20,538 bases of DNA from Pirellulales bacterium (GTDB lineage: Bacteria; Planctomycetota; Planctomycetia; Pirellulales; JAICIG01), in NCBI GenBank assembly GCA_025924495.1, contig JAICIG010000093.1, positions 1 through 20,538 on the forward strand, written 5' to 3'. A program made the position numbers and the translations under genes. The notes under the pieces are model-generated. The model was not told where the DNA came from, did no database searches, and saw nothing but the letters and a program-made list of their open reading frames with translations. Below are positions 1 through 9,933 of this stretch, in pieces (position 1 is the first letter of the stretch; each line of letters starts with the position of its first letter).

Positions 1-1098
1 ATCATTCCACAGGCAGGCAAACCGTTCCGTGTCGCTGAGGTTCACAGGACGCGTGCCGATTACAATACCGCGCGTTCCGGGATGTACCTGATCCAGCAGC
101 CTGGCAATGGCTTCGGGTAAACGATCTGTCGAATTTGCTTCAGTCTCTGCCAGCCGCCGCATGGTCTGATGAAGCAGCGCCGTCGAAGTCGGCCCGCTCT
201 CTAGCCACAGATCGTGATCGCTCGTGCAAATCGACAGCCACTTGCCGCCGCGTCGGCAGAGATCAGCCAGAATGGTGCCGGCAAAACTGATCGCCAATTC
301 GACCGTATCAAGCCGCGCCGAATCGGCGGAAAGCGGTTGCCAGGCCTCGAGAGCAATCGCTAAATCTTCGTTGCGCTGCTGTTCGAATTGCCTGACGACG
401 GGAGTTTGCCTGCGAGCCGAAGTGCGCCAGTGGAGCCAGCGGCGGCTATCGCCGCTGCGCCAATCGCGCAAGCCGTAGAATTCTCCTTCGACGAAGCCTT
501 GTTGCCGGGCCGCAACTCCCAGCCCCAAGTCGGAGGATTGGTGTACGCGGAACCAAGCCGGAGAGAGCCGCCCCAGACGCGGATACACCACCAGCGACTC
601 CGTTTGATCGAACGATAACCGGTAGCGCAACAGGCCCAAGGGGAATTGAGTCGAGGCTCGCAACGGGCCGAACAAATATCGGCCGCGTTGCGGGAGCCGG
701 CCCCGATAGTTGGCCAGGTACGGTTCGCCTGGCTTCAGATAGGGGATCAAGACATTGGCGGCAATGGACGGCTCATCGACGGGTCCAGACTCGCGCGTGA
801 TTGAGTCTTCGATCGTGATTGACCAACTGCCAAGACGCCAACGTCGATTGACGGCAGAAAGCTCAACCACGAGCAGATCTCCCGCCGAAACCGACTCGGG
901 CAATTTGCGGCGAATCTCCACTTTCCGCAACGTGCTCTTCACCAGCCGCCAGCTCACCACGATCGGACCGGTCAACATGCCGAACAGAAGCATCAATAAA
1001 TTGATTTGCCGCGTCAACGCACCCGCCAGAATAAAGCAGGAAATGCCCAGATAGAGCAACCCTTCCAGCGTGATCGAAATCTGTTGTTGGCGGCGCAT
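1..1098 (-). CDS. DUF58 domain-containing membrane protein, C-terminus cut by window edge
   Basis: The reading frame runs from an ATG at 1096-1098 on the minus strand to the window edge, giving 366 residues with no stop. Two hydrophobic segments lie at about residues 11-28 and 33-50, as in other DUF58 proteins. The family core is clear at residues 205-226: GEFYGLRDW, then GDS (216-218) and LHWRTSARR (222-230). DUF58 proteins have a von Willebrand A-like fold, are anchored in the membrane, and work with a MoxR ATPase; their precise role is poorly known (folding or assembly of metal-dependent or surface proteins has been proposed). The start lies 3 nt after the moxR stop, so the two are almost certainly one transcript with coupled translation. 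No good Shine-Dalgarno sequence is visible, which fits coupling. Family members usually have 400-450 residues, so some tens of residues are missing to the left. Family assignment is firm; function is inferred. Confidence 0.92.
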   Translation of the reverse strand, partial: MRRQQQISITLEGLLYLGISCFILAGALTRQINLLMLLFGMLTGPIVVSWRLVKSTLRKVEIRRKLPESVSAGDLLVVELSAVNRRWRLGSWSITIEDSITRESGPVDEPSIAANVLIPYLKPGEPYLANYRGRLPQRGRYLFGPLRASTQFPLGLLRYRLSFDQTESLVVYPRLGRLSPAWFRVHQSSDLGLGVAARQQGFVEGEFYGLRDWRSGDSRRWLHWRTSARRQTPVVRQFEQQRNEDLAIALEAWQPLSADSARLDTVELAISFAGTILADLCRRGGKWLSICTSDHDLWLESGPTSTALLHQTMRRLAETEANSTDRLPEAIARLLDQVHPGTRGIVIGTRPVNLSDTERFACLWND

Positions 1099-1101
1099 CG
1101 T

Positions 1102-2043
1102 TTAACCGGGAACGGGCACGTCATCGACGAATCGCTGAATCAGGGCTTCGATCGCCCCGCGCTGACTGCCATGCAGATAGCCCTTGGTAATGACGCGGTG
1201 CGCCAGCACCGGAACCGCCAGTCGCTTGACATCGTCCGGAACGACATAGTCGCGTCCTTCAATCAGGGCCAAGGCCTGGCAGGCTCGATACAAACACAAC
1301 GCTCCGCGGGTGCTGACGCCGACATGCAGCTCGGGGCTGTTGCGCGTGGCTTCGACGATATCCAACAGGTACTCGTAGATGGATTCCTCCACGGTCACCA
1401 GCCTGACCGCCTGTTGCAGCGCCAACACCTGACTGCAATCCACCACCGACGCCAGGTTATCTAACGGCTCGCCGCTGCGATGAATCGCCAGCACCTGCAA
1501 TTCGTCTTCCCGACTGGGGTACCCGACGCTGATCCGCAGCAAGAAGCGGTCGAGTTGGCTTTCTGGCAGCGGATACGTGCCTTCGAACTCGAATGGGTTC
1601 TGGGTGGCGTTGACCATGATCGGGTTCGGCAAATGATGCGTATGACCGTCAATGGATACTTGGGCATCGCTCATTTCTTCCAATAAGGCGCTTTGGGTGC
1701 GCGGCGTCGTGCGGTTGATTTCGTCCGCCAGAATGATGTTGGCGAAAATCGGCCCGGGGCTGAAGAAAAACTCGCTCGTCTTGGCGTTGTATACGCTGCT
1801 GCCCACGATGTCGCTGGGCAACAAATCCGGCGTAAATTGCACGCGGCAGAACTTGGCGGCAATGCTCTTTGCTAAAGCCTTGCCTACTAACGTTTTGCCG
1901 ACTCCTGGCACGTCCTCAAGCAAGACATGCTCGCCCGCCAGTAATGCCACCATGCACAGCCGAATGACGTCGGCCTTGCCCAACACGACCTTGGCAATGT
2001 TTGCTTCGAGCTCGCCGACCAGGCTCTGGAGCTCAGACGCCAT
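1102..2043 (-). CDS. MoxR family AAA+ ATPase
   Basis: This 313-residue protein has the MoxR/AAA_3 motifs in order: Walker [10 protein letters not shown] (43-51), Walker [10 protein letters not shown] (103-111), sensor-1 region NATQNP (145-150) and the ESQLDRF arginine-finger region (161-167), followed by the helical lid domain. MoxR ATPases are cytoplasmic chaperone-like hexamers usually paired with von Willebrand A or DUF58 partners, and the next gene is DUF58. The open frame extends 50 codons further upstream to 2193. I place the start at MASELQ because GGAG lies 6 nt before it, because the extension is arginine/serine-rich and unlike the family, and because MoxR proteins normally begin just before this helix. 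Product and start are well supported; the client protein is unknown. Confidence 0.95.
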   Translation of the reverse strand: MASELQSLVGELEANIAKVVLGKADVIRLCMVALLAGEHVLLEDVPGVGKTLVGKALAKSIAAKFCRVQFTPDLLPSDIVGSSVYNAKTSEFFFSPGPIFANIILADEINRTTPRTQSALLEEMSDAQVSIDGHTHHLPNPIMVNATQNPFEFEGTYPLPESQLDRFLLRISVGYPSREDELQVLAIHRSGEPLDNLASVVDCSQVLALQQAVRLVTVEESIYEYLLDIVEATRNSPELHVGVSTRGALCLYRACQALALIEGRDYVVPDDVKRLAVPVLAHRVITKGYLHGSQRGAIEALIQRFVDDVPVPG

Positions 2044-2049
2044 AGGAAA

Positions 2050-2053
2050 CTCC
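2050..2053 (-). promoter_or_regulatory. Ribosome binding site deciding the moxR start
   Basis: GGAG on the minus strand, 6 nt upstream of the ATG at 2041-2043. It supports the internal start over the longer open frame that begins at 2193. Confidence 0.6.
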
Positions 2054-2215
2054 GGGAGATTGCTGGAAATTGTTCCGTCCCTGCCGCGGGAACAGCGCCG
2101 CCGTGGCGCCCGCCCGGCGGACGAGGATCCTGAAATGACCTTTATAGCGTAACGCTGGCCAAGCGAATTTGCCACCGGTCGCGGCCGCCTCAAATTCTAC
2201 CCGTCTCGTCATTCA

Positions 2216-2678
2216 ATGCCGACCATGAGCGCCGAGAGATTGCTGTGCCGGCAGTATTGGGGCTGGCGCCGCGATCATCCGGTTTTTCAGAACGGCAGCA
2301 TGATGGTTGCTCGACAAGTACTTGGCGACTGCCGACGGCCCGAACATGGACTCTTGGTATTAGGCAACCCAAGTAATGCATGATGACGGCGGCGGGCCCT
2401 GGCTCCGATGGAACGGAGCGTTGCGAGACCTGCTTATCGCCTTGCAATCCCACAGCGGCCACGCGGCGGGCGGCTGGGTTCTGAGCGCCGGCCACGATCA
2501 GCAAGGCGGGCGACTGTACGTGACCGCCCTCGCCCGCTGAACCCTGGAAGTTAACTACCGGCACATGCCGCTCGATTGGCGCTCGGCCGCCGATGAACAG
2601 GACGAGTCCTTCGAGGCGCCTCCGCCGCGTCAGAAGGCGCGCGCAACCGCAGCGCTCAGGCGAATCAATAGTTCCTGA
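2216..2678 (+). pseudogene. Decayed C-terminal remnant of a prenyltransferase/squalene-cyclase-repeat protein
   Basis: Conceptual translation recovers the end of the planctomycete prenyltransferase/squalene-oxidase-repeat family. From about 2216 one frame reads TMSAERLLCRQYWGW then RDHP. A second frame, shifted around 2305-2320, reads NMDSWY, stop, ATQVMHDDGGGPW, then RDLLIALQ, GGRLYVTALA, stop, and LEVNYRHMPL before a final stop at 2676-2678. I recall intact relatives as reading close to NVYYWYYATQVMHHMGG and GGRLYVTALA..LEVYYRHLPLY. The first internal TAG falls where a tyrosine is expected, the second (TGA) at a hydrophobic position. The N-terminal repeats are absent, so at least one frameshift, two nonsense changes and a large 5' truncation are present. 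A sequencing error could explain one lesion but not all. Relatives often sit near moxR/DUF58 genes in this phylum, so this may be a lost member of that locus. The original substrate cannot be inferred. Confidence 0.85.
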
Positions 2679-2680
2679 AT

Positions 2681-2692
2681 GCGGCCGGCCGC
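2681..2692. repeat. 12-bp perfect palindrome
   Basis: GCGGCCGGCCGC reads identically on both strands. It lies between the 3' end of the prenyltransferase remnant and the 3' end of the DUF1501 gene. There is no T-tract on either strand, so it is not a classical terminator. In GC-rich DNA such a palindrome can occur by chance. Confidence 0.4.
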
Positions 2693-2725
2693 CACGAAAT
2701 GAGGCGCCGCGAAACGAGCCGTCGC

Positions 2726-4024
2726 TTAACTGAACAGCTCTTCGACCGGTTGACCGCCATCAACAATCCTGATGGGCCGGCCAATGGAACTCATGTTTTC
2801 GCGGTCGGCGTTAATGCCGAGGCTTTTGTAGAAGGTGCGGAACAGATCGGCGGCGGTGACTGGCCGATCCGCAACGTCGCTGCCGCCCGCGTCGGTCCGA
2901 CCGATCGCGCGTCCGCCGCGCACCCCGCCGCCAGCCAAGACCGCAGAGAACGCACGCGGATAGTGGTCGCGGCCGGTGCGGGGATTGATTCGCGGCGTGC
3001 GGCCGAATTCGCCCATCCAGACAACGAGCGTCTTTTCGAGCAAACCGCGATTCTTAAGGTCGGTAATCAAGTGAGCGAACGGCTGATCGAGATCTCCGCA
3101 CAAACCGCGCGAGCGCGTGAAGTTGTCCTGGTGGGTATCCCAATTGCCTAAGCCCACTTCGACAAAGGTCACGCCCGCCTCGACCAATCGCCGGGCCAGG
3201 AGGCAGCCAGCGCCAAATTCGGTTTTGCCGTAGGCTTCGCGCACGGCGGTAGGTTCTCGATTGAGATCGAAGGCTTCCATCTGCGGGCTGAGCACCATGC
3301 GCGAGGCCTTCTTGTACAAGCCGCGATGTTCCGCAACGGCTTCGGCGACCCCGCCGCTCGCCGTCGCCTCCAGGTCGCCGAGCAATGCCAATCGGCGCTC
3401 ATAACGGGCTGTGTCGGTCGTCGGCTGTATGTTTTCAGGCAACCGGTCGGCGTTCGGCACGACAAAGGGGTTGTAATCAGCGCCCAGCAAGCCGCCAGCG
3501 CCTGCGCTGATAAATCGTGGACCGACGCGAACAAATGCCGGCAGTTCCGCCTCCAGCCGGCCCAACTCGTGGGAAACGACCGAGCCGAGCGTCGGGTGGT
3601 GCACGCTGGCCGTTGGCACGTAGGAGGTGTGCAACAGAAAAGTCGCTCGCGGGTGGTTGCCTTCCTTGGTGGTCAGAGACCGAATAATCGATAGATCGTC
3701 GGCCACTTTGGCCAGTTGGGGCAGGTTATCCGCGATTTGCATCCCCGGCACAGTCGTCGAGATCGCCTTGGTTTCGCCGCCATTTTCGTGGCCCGGCTTG
3801 GGATCGAAAGTTTCGAATTGACTGGGACCGCCCTGCATCCACAGCAGAATACAAGACATGCCGCGGCTTCTTAGCTCGTCGGCTTTCGCTCCGACCATGT
3901 CGGTCCATGGCAACGCGCCCGCCGCCAACCCGGCTGCTGAAATGCCGCGCAGGAAAGAGCGGCGGCCGATCACTCCATCTCGGTTGACGGCCACGCGCAG
4001 CTGGCGATTGAATTTCAATTCCAT
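2726..4024 (-). CDS. DUF1501 domain-containing protein, Tat-exported
   Basis: The 432-residue product begins with a twin-arginine signal: RRSFLRG at 21-27, followed by an alanine/glycine-rich hydrophobic stretch to about residue 40. DUF1501 marks follow: WMQGGPSQFETFDPKP (62-77), NWDTHQ (294-299), WMGEFGRTP (336-344) and GRDHYP (351-356). These motifs resemble the metal-binding layout of the alkaline phosphatase/sulfatase superfamily, to which DUF1501 is thought to belong; the actual reaction is unknown. The Tat signal implies export after cytoplasmic folding, possibly with metal. It is the second gene of an operon: it starts 12 nt after the PSCyt2/PSD1 stop, and its Shine-Dalgarno region (GAGGAACGGAAG) overlaps that stop codon. 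The family is greatly expanded in planctomycetes, nearly always beside a PSCyt2/PSD1 partner. Length is typical and nothing is truncated. Confidence 0.95.
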   Translation of the reverse strand: MELKFNRQLRVAVNRDGVIGRRSFLRGISAAGLAAGALPWTDMVGAKADELRSRGMSCILLWMQGGPSQFETFDPKPGHENGGETKAISTTVPGMQIADNLPQLAKVADDLSIIRSLTTKEGNHPRATFLLHTSYVPTASVHHPTLGSVVSHELGRLEAELPAFVRVGPRFISAGAGGLLGADYNPFVVPNADRLPENIQPTTDTARYERRLALLGDLEATASGGVAEAVAEHRGLYKKASRMVLSPQMEAFDLNREPTAVREAYGKTEFGAGCLLARRLVEAGVTFVEVGLGNWDTHQDNFTRSRGLCGDLDQPFAHLITDLKNRGLLEKTLVVWMGEFGRTPRINPRTGRDHYPRAFSAVLAGGGVRGGRAIGRTDAGGSDVADRPVTAADLFRTFYKSLGINADRENMSSIGRPIRIVDGGQPVEELFS

Positions 4025-4036
4025 GACTTCCGTTCC

Positions 4037-5686
4037 TCAATTGCGATGCAAGAATTCGGCGCTATTGATCAAAGCCCAAAAGATGTCTTCAAACGCCTCA
4101 GCCCGATTTCCCACGCTGCGCACATAATCGCGGCAGACGGCGAGTTCTTTGTCGCTCGGCTCGCGAGCCAAACAGCGCAAGTAAAGCTCTTCGGCGACCT
4201 CATCGTCGTCATCGACCGTCGAAATCAATTTGCCGAGATCGCCGCCCCGAGCGCTGATGCCGCGGCTAATCTGAGGGGAATTCATCAGCAGCAGCGCCTG
4301 CGGGATCGATGCGCTGATTTCGTCGCGCCGATCACTGGGATCGTATCCGAACACGCTTGCGAACTGGGCCCGAGGCCCGCCGATTCCATACGGTCCGCCG
4401 CCCCGCGGTCGCTGAGCCCCTTGCGCGGCAGTATTGCTGCCAAGTGTCGCGAACAGCGAATCAAAAAGCTGGTCCGACCGCAGCCGTTGCGGACAATTTG
4501 CCGTGAAGGGAATCTGGTCCGGATTTCTCCGCGGGCGGCTCTCGCGCTGATAGGCGGCCGTACCAACAATCGTCCGGAAGAGCCATTTGACGTCGTAGGC
4601 GTGCGAAATGAACTGCTCCGCGAGATAGTCCATCGTGGCAGGGGCGGAGCATTTCCGATCCGGACCTAAGTCATCCACCGGTTCGTAGAAGCCTTCCCCG
4701 ACAAGTTCCGCCCAGATCCGGTTGACGAAAGCCTTGGCGAACCAAGGATTCTTAGGACTGGTCATCCAGTTCGCCAGCGCCTGGCGTCGCTCCAGATCGT
4801 TCTCACCCATCGACAGGGCTTCGCCGGTGAGGAAGAAGGAGGGAGTCATCAGCACGCCTTGAGAAGTTGGATCTTTCAAGTCGGGCATGTAGTGCTCCAG
4901 CGCGCCGCGGCCAGGCATGCCGGGAGCGCGGCGGCCGCCGCCCGAGTTGAACGAGGCGATTTCGAAACTCATCATCCCCGCGCCGCGTTTGGGCCGTAAT
5001 TGAATTCTCGGGAAGAACGCCGCCAGCTCGTGGAATTGCTGGCGCTTCCAACGATCGGTCGGATGGTCGTGGCACTGGGCGCACTGAATTTGCACTCCCA
5101 TCAGGATGCGTGACATTTCCGACGTGACGTCGTTGGGCTCCGCCATCTGCGCCATGATGATCGCCGTGCGACCCTCCTCGCGGATGTCGCCGGTCGCCGT
5201 GACAAAGGAGCGTGCGATCGCATCCCAGGCGGCGTTGCCATTGAATTTCTCCGCCAGGTAATTTTCCGCGGGCGCGGCCGCAATCAATGCGCGTTCGTCG
5301 CTACGGCGGTAAAAAATGACGTCTCGCCAGTAGCGCCCCCAGTTGCGACCGAAACCCTCTTGGGCCAGCAATCGCTCAACGAGTGCCAATCGCTTGCCGG
5401 CGGAACGGTCAAGTTCGAATGCCGTGATCTCTGACGGGCTCGGCAAGCGACCGATCAGATCGAGCGTGATCCGTCTGAGAAACACGCCGTCGCTGGTTCC
5501 CGGCGCCAGATTCACCTTGCCGGCATCGGAAGCCTGAAAGAGTTCCTGCGCCAACAGCGCGTCCACCTTCGCGGCCGCTTCCGGGGCGCTCGGCCCCGAT
5601 TCCGGCGCGCCTCGCTCGGCGGCTCGAGCCAGATTGCCGAGCAGGCCGCCCGCCAACAGACCGGCGAAAAACAACGACCGAAACAT
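4037..5686 (-). CDS. PSCyt2/PSD1 (DUF1549 and DUF1553) protein, secreted
   Basis: The 549-residue protein starts with a Sec signal peptide (hydrophobic residues 5-20, likely cleavage after ARA, 20-22). DUF1549/PSCyt2 spans about 65-230, with LRRITLDLIGRLPS (70-83) and the signature CAQCHDHP (202-209). CAQCH matches the CxxCH c-type haem attachment pattern, but haem binding by this domain is not established. DUF1553/PSD1 spans about 298-545, with RRQALANWM (300-308), FVNRIWAELVGEG (320-332), the DDLG region (338-341) and QALLLMNSP (463-471). The PSCyt1 cytochrome domain that often precedes these in larger relatives is absent. I use the internal start MFRSL rather than the frame opening at 5719, because AGGAGG lies 7 nt upstream and the signal peptide begins there. 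It is the first gene of the operon with DUF1501, and its leader carries strong hairpins. The biochemical role is unknown. Confidence 0.94.
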   Translation of the reverse strand: MFRSLFFAGLLAGGLLGNLARAAERGAPESGPSAPEAAAKVDALLAQELFQASDAGKVNLAPGTSDGVFLRRITLDLIGRLPSPSEITAFELDRSAGKRLALVERLLAQEGFGRNWGRYWRDVIFYRRSDERALIAAAPAENYLAEKFNGNAAWDAIARSFVTATGDIREEGRTAIIMAQMAEPNDVTSEMSRILMGVQIQCAQCHDHPTDRWKRQQFHELAAFFPRIQLRPKRGAGMMSFEIASFNSGGGRRAPGMPGRGALEHYMPDLKDPTSQGVLMTPSFFLTGEALSMGENDLERRQALANWMTSPKNPWFAKAFVNRIWAELVGEGFYEPVDDLGPDRKCSAPATMDYLAEQFISHAYDVKWLFRTIVGTAAYQRESRPRRNPDQIPFTANCPQRLRSDQLFDSLFATLGSNTAAQGAQRPRGGGPYGIGGPRAQFASVFGYDPSDRRDEISASIPQALLLMNSPQISRGISARGGDLGKLISTVDDDDEVAEELYLRCLAREPSDKELAVCRDYVRSVGNRAEAFEDIFWALINSAEFLHRN

Positions 5687-5693
5687 CAGATCG

Positions 5694-5699
5694 CCTCCT
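5694..5699 (-). promoter_or_regulatory. Ribosome binding site of the PSCyt2/PSD1 gene
   Basis: A perfect AGGAGG lies 7 nt upstream of the ATG at 5684-5686 and decides the start. It begins 8 nt after the base of the large leader hairpin at 5708-5747, so it should stay accessible unless the leader refolds. Confidence 0.8.
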
Positions 5700-5707
5700 G
5701 CTGGAAT

Positions 5708-5747
5708 GAGCCCGCACAAGCGGATGAATGCTTGCGCCTTTGGGCTC
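5708..5747 (-). promoter_or_regulatory. Large stem-loop in the leader of the PSCyt2/DUF1501 operon
   Basis: Read on the minus strand, an outer 6-bp stem (GAGCCC with GGGCTC) encloses a 4-nt AAAG bulge. Inside it an 8-bp stem (GCGCAAGC with GCTTGTGC, one G-U wobble) closes an 8-nt loop, ATTCATCC. That makes 14 base pairs in 40 nt, ending 8 nt before the Shine-Dalgarno sequence. There is no U-tract, so it is not an intrinsic terminator. It could be a protein or ligand binding leader, an mRNA stabiliser, or chance in GC-rich DNA. The pairing is read directly; function is not shown. Confidence 0.5.
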
Positions 5748-5777
5748 GCTTACGGATGAGAACTCGCACACATTCAA

Positions 5778-5796
5778 CCCCGCCGAAGCGGCGAGG
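5778..5796 (-). promoter_or_regulatory. Second leader hairpin upstream of the PSCyt2/PSD1 gene
   Basis: On the minus strand CCTCGCC pairs with GGCGGGG (7 bp with one U-G wobble) around a 5-nt loop. An alternative fold is a 4-bp stem closed by a stable C(UUCG)G tetraloop. It lies about 90 nt before the start codon and 30 nt before the larger hairpin. Whether it is transcribed depends on an unmapped promoter. Confidence 0.35.
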
Positions 5797-6192
5797 TTCC
5801 GATACGAAAAGCTTTTTCTGCTTGACCCAGCGTGACACAACTCCGACGATCGCCCCCCGTTTTTGCATCAACCCCGTCCAATGAATGCAAGTGCGGCTAA
5901 GCCTAAGACAGCTGCCCGCTTGTGCACGCCACCTACTCTCGGATTGCCGATTATGACGATCGTTCGGGGGCAGAGGGCGCCCAGGCCTCCAGCGAAAGTC
6001 TTGGGCGGCCATGGGCTAGGGAGTTTCCATGCAATCCCTCAGCACCATGCTACCTTTGGCTAACAGAGCATTTATGCCTTGCCATTCCGTGCTCATCCGA
6101 GCGTCTTGAGACTCGGCGGGGTGCGGGGAGCAAAGTCTACCGTTTGGCCAACATAGCGACGTCAACCAAACGATCGAAGGCGGGCTACGAAT

Positions 6193-8019
<1,827 letters not shown>

Positions 8020-8028
8020 GCCGCCTCG

Positions 8029-9918
8029 TCATTCTACCGTGACGCTTTTGGCCAGGTTGCGCGGTTTATCGACATCGCAACCTCGCAGCACGGCAATGTG
8101 GTACGCCAAAAGCTGCAGCGGAATGCTGGTCACAATCGGCTGCAAGAAGTCTTCCGTCGACGGAATCATAATCACGTCGTCCGCCAATTCGGCGGCTCGA
8201 GCGCCGTCCTCGCAAGTAATCGCAATCACTGGGCCGCCGCGGGCTTTGATCTCTTCCATGTTTGACATCACTTTCTCATAAACCGGCCCCTGCGGAATGA
8301 GAAACACGCTGGGCGTCCGTTCGTCGACCAGCGCAATTGGCCCGTGCTTCATTTCAGCGGCCGGATAGCCCTCGGCGTGGATGTAGCTGATTTCCTTGAG
8401 CTTCAAGGCGCCTTCGAGGGCGGTGGGAAAATTGAATTGCCGCCCGAGGTACAGAAAATTATTGCATTGATAGTATTTGGTCGCGATCGCGCGAACCTCG
8501 TCGGCCGTCTTCAAGGCCTGAGCCGCCAATTCGGGCGCCTGTTTCAGTTGTTCGATGATTCGCATCCCTTGCGCATGATTCAGATGTCGCAGCCGACCGA
8601 AATATAGCGCGAGCATCGCCAGTGCCGCGCATTGCGAAGTAAATGCCTTGGTTGAGGCCACGCCAATTTCTGGACCGGCGTGCAAATAGATGCCGCCATC
8701 GGCCTCCTGCGCGATCGAGCTGCCGACCACGTTGCAAATCGCTAATGTCGGATGGCCCTGTCGCTTCATTTCCCGCAGGGCCGCCAACGTGTCGGCAGTT
8801 TCGCCGCTCTGCGTGATGGCGAAGACGAGCGTGTGGCTGTCAATCGGAGGATTGCGATACCTCAACTCGCTGGCATACTCCACTTCGACGGGAATGCGGG
8901 CGAATTGTTCAATCAGGTATTCTCCGACGAGCGCCGCGTGCCAACTCGTACCGCACGCGGTGAGCAGGATTCGATCCACCGAGCGTAGTTGCTGCGGAGT
9001 CAAGTTCAGCCCGCCAAAGTGGGCCGTGGCGTCGTCCACGCTCAAGCGGCCGCGCATCGTGTTGCGCAGCGTTTCGGGCTGCTCGAAGATTTCCTTGAGC
9101 ATGTAGTGCTCATAGCCGCCGCGGTCGACGTCAGCCGAGCCGATCGCCAGTTCTTGAACGGCGTGCGCCACTTCCCCCTGGTCGCGGTGAATCACGCGCA
9201 ACGAGTCGGCCGTGAGTACGGCAATTTCATGATCGGCCAGGTAGACGATCTTGTCGGTGTAACCAACCAAGGGCGAGGCGTCGCTGGCCAAAAAATGTTC
9301 GCCCGCGCCGACGCCAACCACCAACGGGCTCCCCAGCCGGGCCGCAATGACAACGTCAGGGTAATCGCGGAATACGATCGCCAGTCCGTAGGTTCCATGT
9401 AGCTTGGCCAGCGCCGCGGCAACCGCCGCTACCAAGGCGCCATAGCCCGAGGCGGCCATCTCGCGAGGATCCGCGAGCTGCGGGGCATGCTCCAATTCTT
9501 TTTCCAGGCACCGCGCAATGAGATGAGCGACGACTTCGCTATCGGTTGCCGAATGGAAGACATAGCCTTGCGTCTCCAGACGCTGCTTCAACGCCAGATA
9601 ATTCTCGATGACGCCGTTGTGGACGACGGCCAGCAGGCCATTGCCTCCTATGTGTGGATGAGCGTTCTCATCGGTGGCGCCGCCGTGGGTCGCCCAACGC
9701 GTATGGCCGAGCCCGGTTTGGCCGTCGATGGGCGCGTCGGCGAGACGGGCGGTCAGTCGATCAAGACGCCCTGCCGCTTTGCAAATTGCTAATCCTGGCC
9801 GAGAACCGGCCGTAACGACCCCGGAGCTATCATAGCCCCGGTATTCCAGACGGCGCAAGCCGCGAACCAGGTATTCCGCAGCCTGGCGTTTACCGATGTA
9901 GCCAACGATTCCGCACAT
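8029..9918 (-). CDS. glmS: Glutamine--fructose-6-phosphate aminotransferase (isomerizing)
   Basis: This cytosolic enzyme converts fructose-6-phosphate and glutamine to glucosamine-6-phosphate and glutamate, the entry step to UDP-GlcNAc. The 629-residue product begins MCGIVGYIG, leaving Cys2 as N-terminal nucleophile after Met removal. The glutaminase domain (about 2-240) shows YRGYDSSG (26-33), GHTRWATHG (71-79) and HNGVIENY (100-107). SIS domain 1 (about 314-445) has ACGTSWHA (321-328) and TQSGET (369-374); SIS domain 2 has the catalytic-site segment AEMKHGP (521-527) and ends LAKSVTVE with Lys624. It is about 20 residues longer than the E. coli enzyme, mainly from an alanine-rich insert near 140-168 in the glutaminase domain. 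I chose this start over the frame opening at 10050 because Cys must follow Met and AGGAGG lies 9 nt upstream. There is no sign of the Firmicutes glmS ribozyme. It converges on the kinase gene with an 9-nt gap. Confidence 0.98.
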   Translation of the reverse strand: MCGIVGYIGKRQAAEYLVRGLRRLEYRGYDSSGVVTAGSRPGLAICKAAGRLDRLTARLADAPIDGQTGLGHTRWATHGGATDENAHPHIGGNGLLAVVHNGVIENYLALKQRLETQGYVFHSATDSEVVAHLIARCLEKELEHAPQLADPREMAASGYGALVAAVAAALAKLHGTYGLAIVFRDYPDVVIAARLGSPLVVGVGAGEHFLASDASPLVGYTDKIVYLADHEIAVLTADSLRVIHRDQGEVAHAVQELAIGSADVDRGGYEHYMLKEIFEQPETLRNTMRGRLSVDDATAHFGGLNLTPQQLRSVDRILLTACGTSWHAALVGEYLIEQFARIPVEVEYASELRYRNPPIDSHTLVFAITQSGETADTLAALREMKRQGHPTLAICNVVGSSIAQEADGGIYLHAGPEIGVASTKAFTSQCAALAMLALYFGRLRHLNHAQGMRIIEQLKQAPELAAQALKTADEVRAIATKYYQCNNFLYLGRQFNFPTALEGALKLKEISYIHAEGYPAAEMKHGPIALVDERTPSVFLIPQGPVYEKVMSNMEEIKARGGPVIAITCEDGARAAELADDVIMIPSTEDFLQPIVTSIPLQLLAYHIAVLRGCDVDKPRNLAKSVTVE

Positions 9919-9927
9919 AGACTCAAC

Positions 9928-9933
9928 CCTCCT
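9928..9933 (-). promoter_or_regulatory. Ribosome binding site of glmS
   Basis: AGGAGG lies 9 nt upstream of the ATG at 9916-9918 and confirms the start that gives the required N-terminal Met-Cys. Confidence 0.8.

Larger units (their letters stand above)
5687..6192. other. 506-bp divergent intergenic region
   Basis: This lies between the PSCyt2/PSD1 operon (leftward) and the sensor kinase gene (rightward), so it must hold both promoters. The left part holds the two leader hairpins described separately. Short open frames of 66-143 codons cross it on both strands, but none has a recognisable motif, ribosome binding site or plausible composition. I see no convincing sigma-70 promoter, tRNA or repeat in 5800-6190. 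Confidence 0.5.

Noticed and set aside
1006..1464. 152-codon plus-strand open frame
   Set aside because: It lies antisense to the DUF58 start and moxR, both of which have full motif support; a high-GC shadow frame.
2141..2146. TATAAA on the minus strand upstream of moxR as a -10 box
   Set aside because: No -35-like hexamer at suitable spacing, so a single hexamer is not enough to call a promoter.
2044..2193. N-terminal extension of the moxR open frame
   Set aside because: Arginine/serine-rich and not family-like; a clear GGAG supports the internal start.
2190..2564. 124-codon open frame on the minus strand
   Set aside because: It is antisense to the prenyltransferase remnant, has no recognisable motif and no ribosome binding site; the plus strand explains the sequence better.
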